This document shows, piece after piece, positions 35,854 to 44,339 of a DNA stretch of 64,000 nt (position 1 is its first letter; each line of letters begins with the position of its first letter). The stretch lies in the NCBI RefSeq assembly GCF_010365105.1, contig NZ_JAAFGZ010000001.1, positions 62,001 to 126,000 on the forward strand, read 5' to 3'. The position numbers were made by a program, and so were the translations under genes. The notes below the pieces were generated by a model, which ran no database searches, was not told the DNA's origin, and was given only the letters and a program-made list of their open reading frames with translations. Origin of the DNA: Polaromonas sp. (GTDB taxonomy: Bacteria > Pseudomonadota > Gammaproteobacteria > Burkholderiales > Burkholderiaceae_C).

Positions 35854-37479
35854 ATGTTCCGCCGACTTTTTTTTCGCTTTGTTCCTTCCGCCTTTTTGCT
35901 CCTGCTGGTGGCATTCCTGACGCTGCCGGTGCTGGCCGTGGCGCTGTCCTGGCTCGAATTCGACGCCGCGGCGCGCTCCATCCTGACGCAGATGCTGCAG
36001 ACGGTGCTGCCCGACTACACCTGGACGTCGCTGCTGCTGTGTGGGTTGGTGGGCATTGGCGTCGCTGCCGTCGGCATGGCCACGGCCAGCGCGGTGACAC
36101 TGTTCGAGTTTCCGGGCCGGCGCACGTTTGAATGGGCCTTGCTGCTGCCGCTGGCCATGCCGGCCTATGTGGTGGCCTATGCCTACACCGACTTCCTGCA
36201 ATACGGCGGGCCGCTGCAAACCTGGCTGCGCTCGGCGTTCGGGCTGCAGGGGCGGCTGTTGCCGGAAGTGCGCAGCCTGGGCGGTGCGGTGCTGGTGTTC
36301 ACGGTGGCCTTGTACCCGTATGTCTATCTGCTGGCGCGCACCGCCTTGTCCGAGCGCGCCGCGCACCTGATGGAAGCGGCCCGGCTGCTGGGCGCGCCGC
36401 TGTCCCGGCGCATCCGCGAGGTTGCCCTGCCGCTGGCGCGTCCGGCGGTGGCGGCCGGCGTGGCGCTGGCGCTGATGGAAACGCTGGCGGACTTCGGCGT
36501 GTCCAGCTACTTTGGCATCCAGACCTTCACCGCCGGCATCTACAAGGCCTGGCTGTCAATGGACAACCGGATGGCGGCCGCGCAACTGGCGACCGTGCTG
36601 CTGGTGTTCGTCGCGGTGCTGCTGCGCATCGAGCACGGCGCCCAGCAGCGCATGCGCTTTGCCGCCGGCCGGGGCGCACGCGCCGGGTCTGCCGATGCAG
36701 TGCCGGTGCCCTTGCGCGGCGTGCGGGCGGCGCTGGCCTGGTGCCTGTGCGCCGCACCGATCGCCTTAGGCTTCGTGCTGCCGGTGCTGTTCATGCTCCG
36801 GCCGCTGGTGCTGGGCTGGGACAACCTGCTCTGGGACCAGTTTGCCAACTGGACGCTGAACAGCGTCCGGCTTGCCGGGCTGAGTGCCGTGCTGGCCACT
36901 GCGCTGGCGCTGGGCCTGGCGTTTGCCGTGCGGCGCCAGCCCGACCTGCTGACGCGTGGCGCGGTGCAGCTGGCCAGCCTGGGCTATGCCGTTCCGGGCG
37001 CGGTCATTGTCGTCGGGCTGCTGCTGCCGGTCGGCTGGCTGCAGGCGGCCGCGCCGCAAACCGGCGCGGGCTACTGGGTCACCGCCACCGTGCTCGGCGT
37101 GGTCTGGGCCTACCTGGTGCGTTTCAGCGCGGTGGCGCTGCAAAGCATCCAGAGCGGCTATTCGCGCATTCCGGCCAGCTTTGACGACAGCGCCCGCATG
37201 CTCGGCACCACCGGCGCCGGCCTGCTGGCGCGGGTGCACTGGCCGCTGCTCAAACGCTCGGTGGCGGTGGCGGGCCTGCTGGTGTTTGTCGATGTGATGA
37301 AGGAACTGCCTGCCACGCTGGTGCTGCGGCCCTTCAACAGCGACACCCTGGCCGTGGTGACCTACCAGCTGGCGCGCGACGAGCGCCTGGGCGAGGCAGC
37401 CCTGCCGGCGCTGGCGCTGGTGCTGGTCGGCTTGCTGCCGGTAGCCTTGCTGAGCCGCACGCTGCGCGCCAGAAAATAA
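35854..37479 (+). CDS. fbpB: ABC transporter permease with two fused permease domains, FbpB-like
   Basis: 541 aa, about 12 transmembrane segments in two halves. Each half has the EAA loop of binding-protein-dependent permeases: EAARLLGAPLSRRIREVALPLARPA in the first and DDSARMLGTTGAGLLARVHWPLLK in the second. This fused arrangement is that of ferric-iron permeases FbpB/SfuB. The C-terminal segment MKELPATLVLRPFNSDTLAV is typical. It should work with the divergently encoded ATPase; the periplasmic binding protein is missing from the neighbourhood. Confidence 0.88.
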   Translation: MFRRLFFRFVPSAFLLLLVAFLTLPVLAVALSWLEFDAAARSILTQMLQTVLPDYTWTSLLLCGLVGIGVAAVGMATASAVTLFEFPGRRTFEWALLLPLAMPAYVVAYAYTDFLQYGGPLQTWLRSAFGLQGRLLPEVRSLGGAVLVFTVALYPYVYLLARTALSERAAHLMEAARLLGAPLSRRIREVALPLARPAVAAGVALALMETLADFGVSSYFGIQTFTAGIYKAWLSMDNRMAAAQLATVLLVFVAVLLRIEHGAQQRMRFAAGRGARAGSADAVPVPLRGVRAALAWCLCAAPIALGFVLPVLFMLRPLVLGWDNLLWDQFANWTLNSVRLAGLSAVLATALALGLAFAVRRQPDLLTRGAVQLASLGYAVPGAVIVVGLLLPVGWLQAAAPQTGAGYWVTATVLGVVWAYLVRFSAVALQSIQSGYSRIPASFDDSARMLGTTGAGLLARVHWPLLKRSVAVAGLLVFVDVMKELPATLVLRPFNSDTLAVVTYQLARDERLGEAALPALALVLVGLLPVALLSRTLRARK

Positions 37480-37656
37480 CCGTTCCAGCGTCTGCCCAGC
37501 CCGGCTGTAGTCATCAGACTACCGCTTCAAAATCCGCCGGCCTACTTCTTTGCCGCCTTGTCATGGCTAGCATCTTCTTTCTGCAGGCAGGGACGGTTGC
37601 CCTTGCGGCATTCTCCAGAATGCCAGGCAGAGTGACACCATAACGAGGAGAAAAGC

Positions 37657-37878
37657 ATGAACCAAGATCGAGTGGAAGGTAACTGGCTCCAGTTCAAAGG
37701 CAAGGTCAAGGAGCAATGGGGCAAGCTGACCGATGATGACCTTGATGTCATTGCCGGCAAGCGCGACCAGTTGCTGGGCAAGATCCAGGAGCGCCATGGC
37801 GTGACGCTCGAAGAAGCCGAAAACCAGGTCAATGCCTGGCATGAGCGCAACCCGACCAATTTCTTCGAGCGTTACTGA
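37657..37878 (+). CDS. CsbD-family stress protein
   Basis: 73 aa hydrophilic helical protein starting MNQDRVEGNWLQFKGKVKEQWGKLTDDDLDVIAGKRDQL, the CsbD signature. Such proteins are induced by general stress in several bacteria; the molecular function is unknown. A clear AGGAG lies 8 bases before the ATG. A second member of the family lies at 42741-42929. Confidence 0.92.
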   Translation: MNQDRVEGNWLQFKGKVKEQWGKLTDDDLDVIAGKRDQLLGKIQERHGVTLEEAENQVNAWHERNPTNFFERY

Positions 37879-37959
37879 GCGGTTGCTGGCCGAGCGCCCG
37901 CTTTGATAAAACCCGAAACCCGGCCACCTCAAACTTCTTAAACTTCTCAAGGATTCATC

Positions 37960-38529
37960 ATGAAAACCAAACTTTTGATGCTCAGCGTCGCCATGTCATG
38001 CATTTTTGCCGGTAACGCCCTGGCGCTGACCAAGGCCGAATACGACACCCAGAAAAAACAGGTCAGCGCCGACTACAAGGTCAACCGCGACAAGTGCGGC
38101 AGCCTCAAAGCCAATGCCAAGGACATTTGCGTGTCCGAAGCCAAGGGCGCGGAAAAGGTCGCCAAGGCCGAGCTTGAATCCCAGTACAAGCCCAGCGCCA
38201 ACCACACCCGCGATGTCGCCATGGCCAAGGCCGATGCAGCTTACGACACCGCCAAGGAAAAGTGCGATGACCTGGCCGGCAATGCCAAGGATGTCTGCGT
38301 CAAGGATGCCAAGGCCGTGCATGTGAAAGCCAAGGAAGATGCCAAGGTTGCCGAGGCCGCCAACGCTGGCACTGCCAACAAAACGGCGAATGTCAACGAA
38401 GCCAAGAAAGAGGCCAATGCAGAAACGCGCGAAGCCAATTACAAGGCCGCCAAGGAGCGCTGTGACAGCCTGGCCGGCAATGCCAAGGACACCTGCCAGG
38501 CCGATGCCAAGGCCAAGTTCGGCATGTAA
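37960..38529 (+). CDS. Secreted Lys/Ala-rich protein with three Cys-pair repeats
   Basis: 189 aa. Signal peptide (residues 1-22, ending ALA). The mature part is rich in Lys, Ala, Asp and Glu and likely helical. Three units carry C-x10-C pairs with a shared C-[GD]-[SD]-L-[KA]-[AG]-NAKD-x-C pattern: Cys46/57, Cys102/113 and Cys168/179. The units are about 56 and 66 residues apart, and each is preceded by a Tyr-Lys/Asp-x-x-K segment. The Cys pairs probably form disulfides in the periplasm, where DsbC (encoded here) could act. The function is unknown. AAGGA precedes the ATG, and a terminator follows. Confidence 0.85.
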   Translation: MKTKLLMLSVAMSCIFAGNALALTKAEYDTQKKQVSADYKVNRDKCGSLKANAKDICVSEAKGAEKVAKAELESQYKPSANHTRDVAMAKADAAYDTAKEKCDDLAGNAKDVCVKDAKAVHVKAKEDAKVAEAANAGTANKTANVNEAKKEANAETREANYKAAKERCDSLAGNAKDTCQADAKAKFGM

Positions 38530-38582
38530 TCTTCACCTGAATGCAGGTCGGGGCAGTCCATGTCCGTGACTTCAAGGTCCTG

Positions 38583-38618
38583 AAAATCCCGGAACTGTGC
38601 AGACAGGCCGGGATTTTT
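38583..38618 (+). terminator. Rho-independent terminator after the Cys-pair repeat gene
   Basis: AAAATCCCGG / CCGGGATTTTT arms around a loop of about 15 bases, ending in five T on the plus strand. It lies 54 bp past the stop codon. Confidence 0.8.
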
Positions 38619-38643
38619 CATTTTCAACGGGGAAGGCAACTCT

Positions 38644-38698
38644 CTTTTTGATAGCTGAAAGTGCATGCAGGACATGCGCAGCAAGCTGTTTTCATCAA
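38644..38698 (+). repeat. Dispersed repeat family A, copy 8 (left arm shortened)
   Basis: It reads TTTTTGATAGCTGAAAGTGC, then ATGCAGGACATGCGCAGC, then AAGCTGTTTTCATCAAG. The first GCTATT arm is missing, but the rest aligns with the other copies. Confidence 0.6.
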
Positions 38699-38711
38699 GA
38701 ATCCTGAGGGT

Positions 38712-39860
38712 TCAGGCCGCCATGCGCTGGTCGCCTGCCCATTCAAACGATGACGGATCGGGCAGGAGTTTTTCCAGGGTCTGGGCAATTCGCAGCAGGC
38801 GCGGATCGTCGCCGGCCGCTTCGTCGCAGGTGTCGTTGATGCAGAAAAACGGCAAGTTGCCGAAGTTTTGCAGCAGCGTGTCAAACTCCCGTCCCGCCTG
38901 GGCATCGCCCGTGTTGATGTAGAGAGGATTGAGCACCTGCTGCTCGGCGTAGCCCATCTGCACCATCCAGCGCGGTGCCAGGTCCGGAACGATGGGCGGA
39001 ATCCGCCAGGAGCGGAACACGGTGGACCGGACCTGCGCAAACCAGTCCTGGGCCAGGTGTTCAAGTTCATGCATCAAGCTTTTGCGCATGGCACGCGGCG
39101 TGTGCGAATACACCTGGGGAAGGTGCCGGTAGTGTGGATAGCGCTCGGTGAGCCAGCGCCCGGACTCGATCGACGCATTGACCAGCGCTGTCTCGCCGGG
39201 ATGCAGCGCCTCGGGGTGCGCCGTCGATGCAGGCTCCAGGAACACCTTGATCCTGTCCTCGAACCACCACGCCGGATTGACCTGCTGGCCAAAAAATACG
39301 TCGTCGTTCAGGTAGATGAAACGCTCGGACAGGCCGGGTATGTGGTGCAGGTAGGACTCGATATGGCCTGAGTCGAACACCTCCGGCGATGCACACGGCA
39401 GCAACTGTCGGTGGTCCACCAGCGTCACCTGGCTCGAAGGCCGCAACCAGGCCGGCGTTTGCCCGTCGGTCACGATGTAGACATGGCCATGGTCCGGGAA
39501 AAACAGTTCCAGCGCGCGCAGGTTGAAAAGCAGTTCTGAATTGTCCCGGTAGCGGCCGGCCACGTTGCCAAAAGCCGCCAGTTCTTCACCATTCTGCCGT
39601 GTCCACGCGGTGTAGGCGCGATGGCGCTTGCGCAGCCAGACGGGGTCGGCGCCGTTCACCCAGAGGTAAACAACATCAATCCGTCCAGCATCTTCAGCGG
39701 GGCGATGGAGCAGATGTTTCAATTTTTGTTTGTCCTTGCCATTCAAGGCGTGAGCGCGTTCAGCAGGGTTTGCAGGGGCGAGACATGCGCAGAAAATTCC
39801 GGGCGGCTTGTCGAGTGCCAGCGGTCTGAAAAGGCTGGCAAGTTCCGGCCGAGTTGCCAT
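38712..39860 (-). CDS. Stealth-family protein (sugar-phosphate transferase for capsule-type polysaccharide)
   Basis: 382 aa. The conserved Stealth regions are visible: CR1 IDVVYLWVNGADPVW (about residues 61-75), CR2 RYRDNSELLFNLRALELFFPDHGHVYIVTDGQTPAWL (about 103-139), and the acidic YLNDDVFFG (about 183-191) that with the rest forms the nucleotide-sugar site. Known members transfer sugar-1-phosphates in capsule synthesis. No other capsule gene is near. Start at 39860 (MATRPEL); a longer frame would run into a family A repeat. Confidence 0.86.
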   Translation of the reverse strand: MATRPELASLFRPLALDKPPGIFCACLAPANPAERAHALNGKDKQKLKHLLHRPAEDAGRIDVVYLWVNGADPVWLRKRHRAYTAWTRQNGEELAAFGNVAGRYRDNSELLFNLRALELFFPDHGHVYIVTDGQTPAWLRPSSQVTLVDHRQLLPCASPEVFDSGHIESYLHHIPGLSERFIYLNDDVFFGQQVNPAWWFEDRIKVFLEPASTAHPEALHPGETALVNASIESGRWLTERYPHYRHLPQVYSHTPRAMRKSLMHELEHLAQDWFAQVRSTVFRSWRIPPIVPDLAPRWMVQMGYAEQQVLNPLYINTGDAQAGREFDTLLQNFGNLPFFCINDTCDEAAGDDPRLLRIAQTLEKLLPDPSSFEWAGDQRMAA

Positions 39861-39875
39861 CAAGCATGAATTGTT

Positions 39876-39940
39876 GATCAAATGTGGCTTTTGCGCATAT
39901 CCTGCTTGCACCTCTAGCTATTTAAATAATAGCGAAAAGA
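39876..39940 (-). repeat. Dispersed repeat family A, copy 9
   Basis: On the minus strand: TCGCTATTATTTAAATAGC, then AGGTGCAAGCAGG, then ATATGCGCAAAAGCCACATTTGAT. It lies immediately upstream of the Stealth gene start. Confidence 0.78.
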
Positions 39941-40349
39941 CGGCAGCGAAGAACTTGTCTGATAGCCGCCGTGCCACCGGATTGTTCAATATCCGGTATC
40001 CCCATCAACATTTATTTTGTGAATAGCCAGTGAAAAGTTACATTTTAAGCAGGTTTAATACAAGGCAATGTCCCGGAAACAATGGCATTTTCTGTTTGGG
40101 GCTTGGGTTGTTGCCGCCAATCAGTCGCGAATGATTTTCAGCGCTGCGATGTGAAATGCCGGGCAAAGTCTGGTTGAGGCTTTGGGCACACTGGCGTGCA
40201 TCCACCGCCGTGTTTGATGGCGACAAAATCCTGGTGGCAAGAGTGATGTTCCGAATCCCACGATAAAGCGAGTAATGTCACATTTGATGCAAAATGACTT
40301 TCTTCAGCAAGCCTGACCGACCCCGGGTCAGAACAAACGCCTGCCTCGC
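39941..40349. other. Gene-free stretch of about 410 bases upstream of the histidine kinase gene
   Basis: It is more AT-rich in its first half than the surrounding genes. Short reading frames are present, including a 62-codon one on the minus strand (40038-40226), but none has a good start signal or a recognisable product. No terminator, tRNA or riboswitch was recognised. It presumably holds the promoters of the two divergent genes on either side. Confidence 0.5.
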
Positions 40350-42590
40350 ATGCTTAAAAACCATCAGAACGACCTGGTAGACGCTTCGCAGATGCCTGCT
40401 TTTCTAGCCAATGGTGGCGAAATGGGCGCGCTGATCCATGCCCAGGACTGGCACGGGACCCCTCTCGGTCCACCGGCCAGCTGGCACCCCTCCCTTAAAA
40501 GCATGCTGGCCACGCTGCTCAGCAGCCCCCAGCCGATGATCATGGGCTGGGGACCGGGCTTTCTCTCGTTCTTCAACGACAGCTATCGCCAGATGCTCGG
40601 TTCGCGATTCAACGGCGTGTCGGGACTGCCTGCCGCACAACAATGGACCGATTCCTGGACAGAAATCGAGCCGATTGCAAAGAAGGCGCTTGGCGGCGAG
40701 GGCGCCTATTACGAGGACATGCCCTTGACCCTGACACGCAAAGGCTACAGGGAGCCGACCTGGTGGAGTCTTTCATTCCTGCCGTTTCGCGATGAAACCG
40801 CCCAGGTCGTTGGCGTGTACTGCCTTCTCGCAGAAACCACTGAAAAACGGCACGCGGAGCAATGTAAGGCGCAAGCACAAAAGCAGCAGGCTTTTCAGGT
40901 CGACATCAGCGATGCCTTGCGCGATGCCGTGGAACCCGAGCCCATGATGACGCTGGCGGCGCAAAAGCTGGGCGAGTATCTCGACGCCGCGTGTGTCGGC
41001 TATGCCGAGCTTGCACAAACCGGTGAATGGAGCGATGCGATGCCAATGTGGACCGATGGCAGGTATTCCAGCCTGGCCGGAAGCCACCGGCTTGAAGCTT
41101 ACGGAGCAGCCCTGGTTGCAGAGCTTCGTTCCGGGCGCACCGTGGCCGTCAATGACACGACTGTCGATTTACTCACGGCCGCAGCAGCCTGCAAGCTCCG
41201 CGACAAGCCCGTGCGGGGCACTGCCTTCATGGCTTCGCCGCACACCGTGAACGGCCGCCTTTCGATGGTGCTGTACGTGGTGGATTCCCGGCCACGCGTC
41301 TGGCTGGACTGCGAGAAAACGTTGATTGAGGAGGTCGCGGCACGTACCTGGATTTCACAGCGGCGGCAGCTGGCAGAAAAAAACCTGCGCCTGACGAATG
41401 CCATGCTTGAACAGCGCACGACCGAACTGCTGCGCAGCGAGACGGCGTTGCGCCAGTCGCAAAAGCTGGAGGCGCTGGGGCAACTCACCGGCGGAGTCGC
41501 CCACGATTTCAACAACCTGCTGGGCGTGATCAGCTCGTCGGTCGAACTGCTGCGCAGCCATCGGCTGCCTGCGGAGCATTGTGACTATTACCTGGACCTG
41601 ATTTATGACACGGTCGGCCGTGCCGTCAAACTGACGGGCCAGCTGCTGGCCTTTGCCCGCCAGCAACCGCTCATCCCGGAAGTGTTCGACGTTGACCGGC
41701 AGGTACAAAGCGTGATTGCGCTGGTCAAACCATTGCTGGGGTCACGGATGGAAATCCTTCATCGGTGTTGCCTGCAGGAAGGCTGTTTTGCCCTGGCCGA
41801 TGTCAACCAGTTTGAAACGGCCTTGCTCAACCTGGCGGTGAATGCCCGCGATGCCATGGATGCCGAAGGCCAGTTGGTCATCGCCGTTCAACAGGTGGAC
41901 AAGATACCGGCAGGCCCAGGCCGTGACCTGCATCAGGGAAGTTTCATTGCCATTTCGGCCAGCGACACCGGTTGCGGCATTGCTTTGGAAAAACTGGGAG
42001 CGATTTTCGAGCCTTTCTACACCACCAAGGAGGTGGGCCGGGGCACCGGCCTGGGCTTGAGCCAGGTGTTCGGCTTTGCCAAGCAATCGGGCGGAGAGGT
42101 GGATGTCAGGAGCGAGCCCGGCAAGGGGTCTGTTTTTACCCTCTACCTGCCACGCGCCGAAAGAGCCTCTGAGCCGCAGGCACCGGCGGCGCCAGAACCG
42201 GCAACGTCCCGCCAAGGCATTGGTGTGCTGGTGGTGGAAGACAACGAGGCGCTCGGTCAGATTACCTGCGAGATTCTCGAGGTATTGGACTACCAGCCGG
42301 TCTGGGTCGCCAGCGCCGCCGCCGCGCTGAAACTGCTGGCTGATGACGCCGGGCGCTTTGGTCTGGTTTTTTCCGATGTCGTCATGCCTGGCATTGATGG
42401 ATTCGAGTTCGGCGAACAGGTCCGGCGCCAGTATCCTCACCTTCCGGTGGTGCTGACCAGCGGCTACAACGCGGCCATGGCGGAACAAGGCCATCACCAT
42501 GCGTTCGAACTGGTCTTGAAGCCTTACACGTCGGACACCCTGGCGCGCGTATTCCGGCAGGCCCTTGCCGGGCACCCATCGACTGGCTGA
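40350..42590 (+). CDS. PAS-GAF hybrid sensor histidine kinase with C-terminal receiver
   Basis: 746 aa with no transmembrane segment, so a soluble sensor. PAS-like domain (about residues 50-175, SFLPFRDETAQVVGVYCLLAETTEKR at its end), GAF-like domain (about 180-340), HisKA with the phosphoacceptor in GGVAHDFNNLLG (about His386), HATPase (NLAVNARDAMDAEGQ near 494, GTGLGLSQVFGF near 565), and receiver (VVEDNEALG near 628, Asp in FSDVVMPGIDG near 675). No response regulator or target operon is adjacent. The PAS region resembles bacteriophytochrome-associated kinases, but a bilin lyase Cys is not obvious. Confidence 0.88.
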   Translation: MLKNHQNDLVDASQMPAFLANGGEMGALIHAQDWHGTPLGPPASWHPSLKSMLATLLSSPQPMIMGWGPGFLSFFNDSYRQMLGSRFNGVSGLPAAQQWTDSWTEIEPIAKKALGGEGAYYEDMPLTLTRKGYREPTWWSLSFLPFRDETAQVVGVYCLLAETTEKRHAEQCKAQAQKQQAFQVDISDALRDAVEPEPMMTLAAQKLGEYLDAACVGYAELAQTGEWSDAMPMWTDGRYSSLAGSHRLEAYGAALVAELRSGRTVAVNDTTVDLLTAAAACKLRDKPVRGTAFMASPHTVNGRLSMVLYVVDSRPRVWLDCEKTLIEEVAARTWISQRRQLAEKNLRLTNAMLEQRTTELLRSETALRQSQKLEALGQLTGGVAHDFNNLLGVISSSVELLRSHRLPAEHCDYYLDLIYDTVGRAVKLTGQLLAFARQQPLIPEVFDVDRQVQSVIALVKPLLGSRMEILHRCCLQEGCFALADVNQFETALLNLAVNARDAMDAEGQLVIAVQQVDKIPAGPGRDLHQGSFIAISASDTGCGIALEKLGAIFEPFYTTKEVGRGTGLGLSQVFGFAKQSGGEVDVRSEPGKGSVFTLYLPRAERASEPQAPAAPEPATSRQGIGVLVVEDNEALGQITCEILEVLDYQPVWVASAAAALKLLADDAGRFGLVFSDVVMPGIDGFEFGEQVRRQYPHLPVVLTSGYNAAMAEQGHHHAFELVLKPYTSDTLARVFRQALAGHPSTG

Positions 42591-42597
42591 AACAGAA

Positions 42598-42628
42598 AAA
42601 CCTGCATGCCCATGGGCATGCAGGTTTC
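42598..42628 (+). terminator. Rho-independent terminator after the hybrid kinase gene
   Basis: A perfect palindrome AAACCTGCATGCCC / GGGCATGCAGGTTT with almost no loop, just past the stop codon. The T-run is short (three). Confidence 0.7.
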
Positions 42629-42691
42629 GCGGGGCCAGACAAATGGTCGGTGGGCTCGGACGTGATCTGTTATTTCCGATCCGCAAACAGC

Positions 42692-42721
42692 AAAGCGGCT
42701 GGTACAGGACCAGCCGCTTTT
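42692..42721 (-). terminator. Bidirectional terminator hairpin after csbD-like gene
   Basis: Stem AAAGCGGCTGGT / ACCAGCCGCTTT around a short loop. It follows the minus-strand CsbD-like gene by about 20 bp, and faces the kinase terminator. Confidence 0.7.
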
Positions 42722-42740
42722 GTTCGGACGTTAAGCCGAA

Positions 42741-42929
42741 TCAGAGTTTGTCAACGGCGTCTTTGAGAACTTCCTTGGCGTCGCCAACGTTTTTCTGGAC
42801 ACGTCCTTCGGATTGCTTCAACAGACCCTTGGCCTCTTGTTCAGGACTGTCGATCAATTCGCCAGTCGTGGATTGAACCTTGCCGGCGGCTTCCTTGAGC
42901 GCGCCCTTGACTTGATCGGTGTTCATCAT
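42741..42929 (-). CDS. CsbD-family small stress protein
   Basis: 62 aa, MMNTDQVKGALKEAAGKVQ followed by a Glu/Lys/Val-rich helix, the short CsbD/YjbJ type. AAGGAT lies about 7 bases upstream of the first ATG; the second ATG (42926) is equally possible. Likely induced by stress. It is not close in sequence to the CsbD-like protein at 37657. Confidence 0.85.
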   Translation of the reverse strand: MMNTDQVKGALKEAAGKVQSTTGELIDSPEQEAKGLLKQSEGRVQKNVGDAKEVLKDAVDKL

Positions 42930-43093
42930 TTAATCCTTTTCAGTATTCAGGTGAGTGATGGATGTAATTTAGTACCCTTGTTACTGCATGAAAAGCGGTA
43001 CAAAGCTCAAGCACACGTGGGCTGCTTCCTACACACTGATCTGCACACGGCGACATCCTGCCGCCAGGCCTTGACACGCGGTCAAACGCCGGT

Positions 43094-44332
43094 TTAGCGC
43101 GCCAGCTGGTTGAGCTGGATGATGGGCAGCAGCACGGCCAGAACGATCAGCATCACCACCAGGCCCATCACCACGATCAGCAGCGGCTCCAGCAAGGTGG
43201 CCAGTTGCAGTGCGCGGCGCTGCACTTCGGTGCCGAGCTGCTTCGCCGCGCGGTCCAGCATCACCGGCAACTGGCCGGTCTGCTCGCCCAGGCGGGCAAA
43301 CATGCTCAGCAGCCCCGGGAAACGCTTTTTATGCCCGATGGCCGAGGCCAGCGGCGTGCCTTCGCGCACCAGCACCAGCGCGTCAAGCGCATCGGCGCGC
43401 ATGGCCCGGTTCGACAGCGTGTCGGCCGCTGCCTGCAGGGCCTTGAGGATGGGCACGCCGGCGCCTGCCAGCATTGCCAGGGTGCCGGCAAAACGCGCAG
43501 CGTTGTAGCCGCGCGAGAGCTTGCCCAGCACCGGCAGCGACAGCCAGGCGGCATCGAACCTTTCACGAAAAGCAGCGCTTGTCCAGGCCAGCCGGAATCC
43601 GCCCGCCATTGCCGCCAGCGCCAGGAGAACCAGCCAGCCCTGGTTGCGCACGAAGCCTGCCAGGCCGAGCATGATGACGGTCAGCACCGGCAAGGCCCGC
43701 TTGCTGCCGGCAAACACCTGCGCCACCTGCGGCACCACGTAGCCCAGCAAAAAGGTGACGATGGCAATGGCCACCAGCGTGACGATGGCCGGGTACAGTG
43801 CCGCGCCCACCAGCTTGGCCTTGAGTTCCTGGCTTTGCTCCAGGTCATCGGCCAGCCGCTCCAGCACCATGCCAAGGTTGCCGCTGTGCTCGCCAGCGCC
43901 CACGACCGCGCAATACGTCGCCGAAAACTCGCGCGGGTGCTGCGCCAGCGCGGTGGCAAAAGGCGTGCCGCCGTTGACCTCGGCGCGCAGGTTGGCAACC
44001 AGGTGGCGCTGGGGAATGTTTTCGGATTCGTCGGCCAGCGCCGTCAGCGCCCGCTCCAGCGGCAGGCCCGAAGTCACCAGTCCGGCGATCTGGCGGGTCC
44101 AGATGGCCAGTGCCGTGGCATTGAAGACCCGTTTGCTCCACAGCGTGGTGTTCCAGCCCGAAGCGCCGGCCGGCTGCACGCCCTTGCCAGCCGCGCCGAC
44201 CGCCTGGACCGCCAGCGGCACCAGCGCCTGCGCCCGGAGCATGCTGCGCGCCGACCGCGCGGTGTCGGCCTCGATGATGCCCTTGCGGGTTGCGCCCTCG
44301 GCGGTCAGGGCTTCGAATGAATAGGCGGGCAT
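43094..44332 (-). CDS. gspF: Type II secretion system inner-membrane protein GspF
   Basis: 412 aa, two GspF/PilC domains (about residues 75-200 and 280-400) with three transmembrane segments, the third at the C-terminus (LLEPLLIVVMGLVVMLIVLAVLLPIIQLNQL). It forms the platform on which GspE acts. It lies 7 bp after gspE and is the last gene of the minus-strand gsp operon. Confidence 0.95.
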   Translation of the reverse strand: MPAYSFEALTAEGATRKGIIEADTARSARSMLRAQALVPLAVQAVGAAGKGVQPAGASGWNTTLWSKRVFNATALAIWTRQIAGLVTSGLPLERALTALADESENIPQRHLVANLRAEVNGGTPFATALAQHPREFSATYCAVVGAGEHSGNLGMVLERLADDLEQSQELKAKLVGAALYPAIVTLVAIAIVTFLLGYVVPQVAQVFAGSKRALPVLTVIMLGLAGFVRNQGWLVLLALAAMAGGFRLAWTSAAFRERFDAAWLSLPVLGKLSRGYNAARFAGTLAMLAGAGVPILKALQAAADTLSNRAMRADALDALVLVREGTPLASAIGHKKRFPGLLSMFARLGEQTGQLPVMLDRAAKQLGTEVQRRALQLATLLEPLLIVVMGLVVMLIVLAVLLPIIQLNQLAR

Positions 44333-44339
44333 GGATCGG

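Noticed and set aside
40038-40226. 62-codon minus-strand frame in the gap upstream of the hybrid kinase
   Set aside because: No start signal, no recognisable motif, ordinary for a gap of this size.
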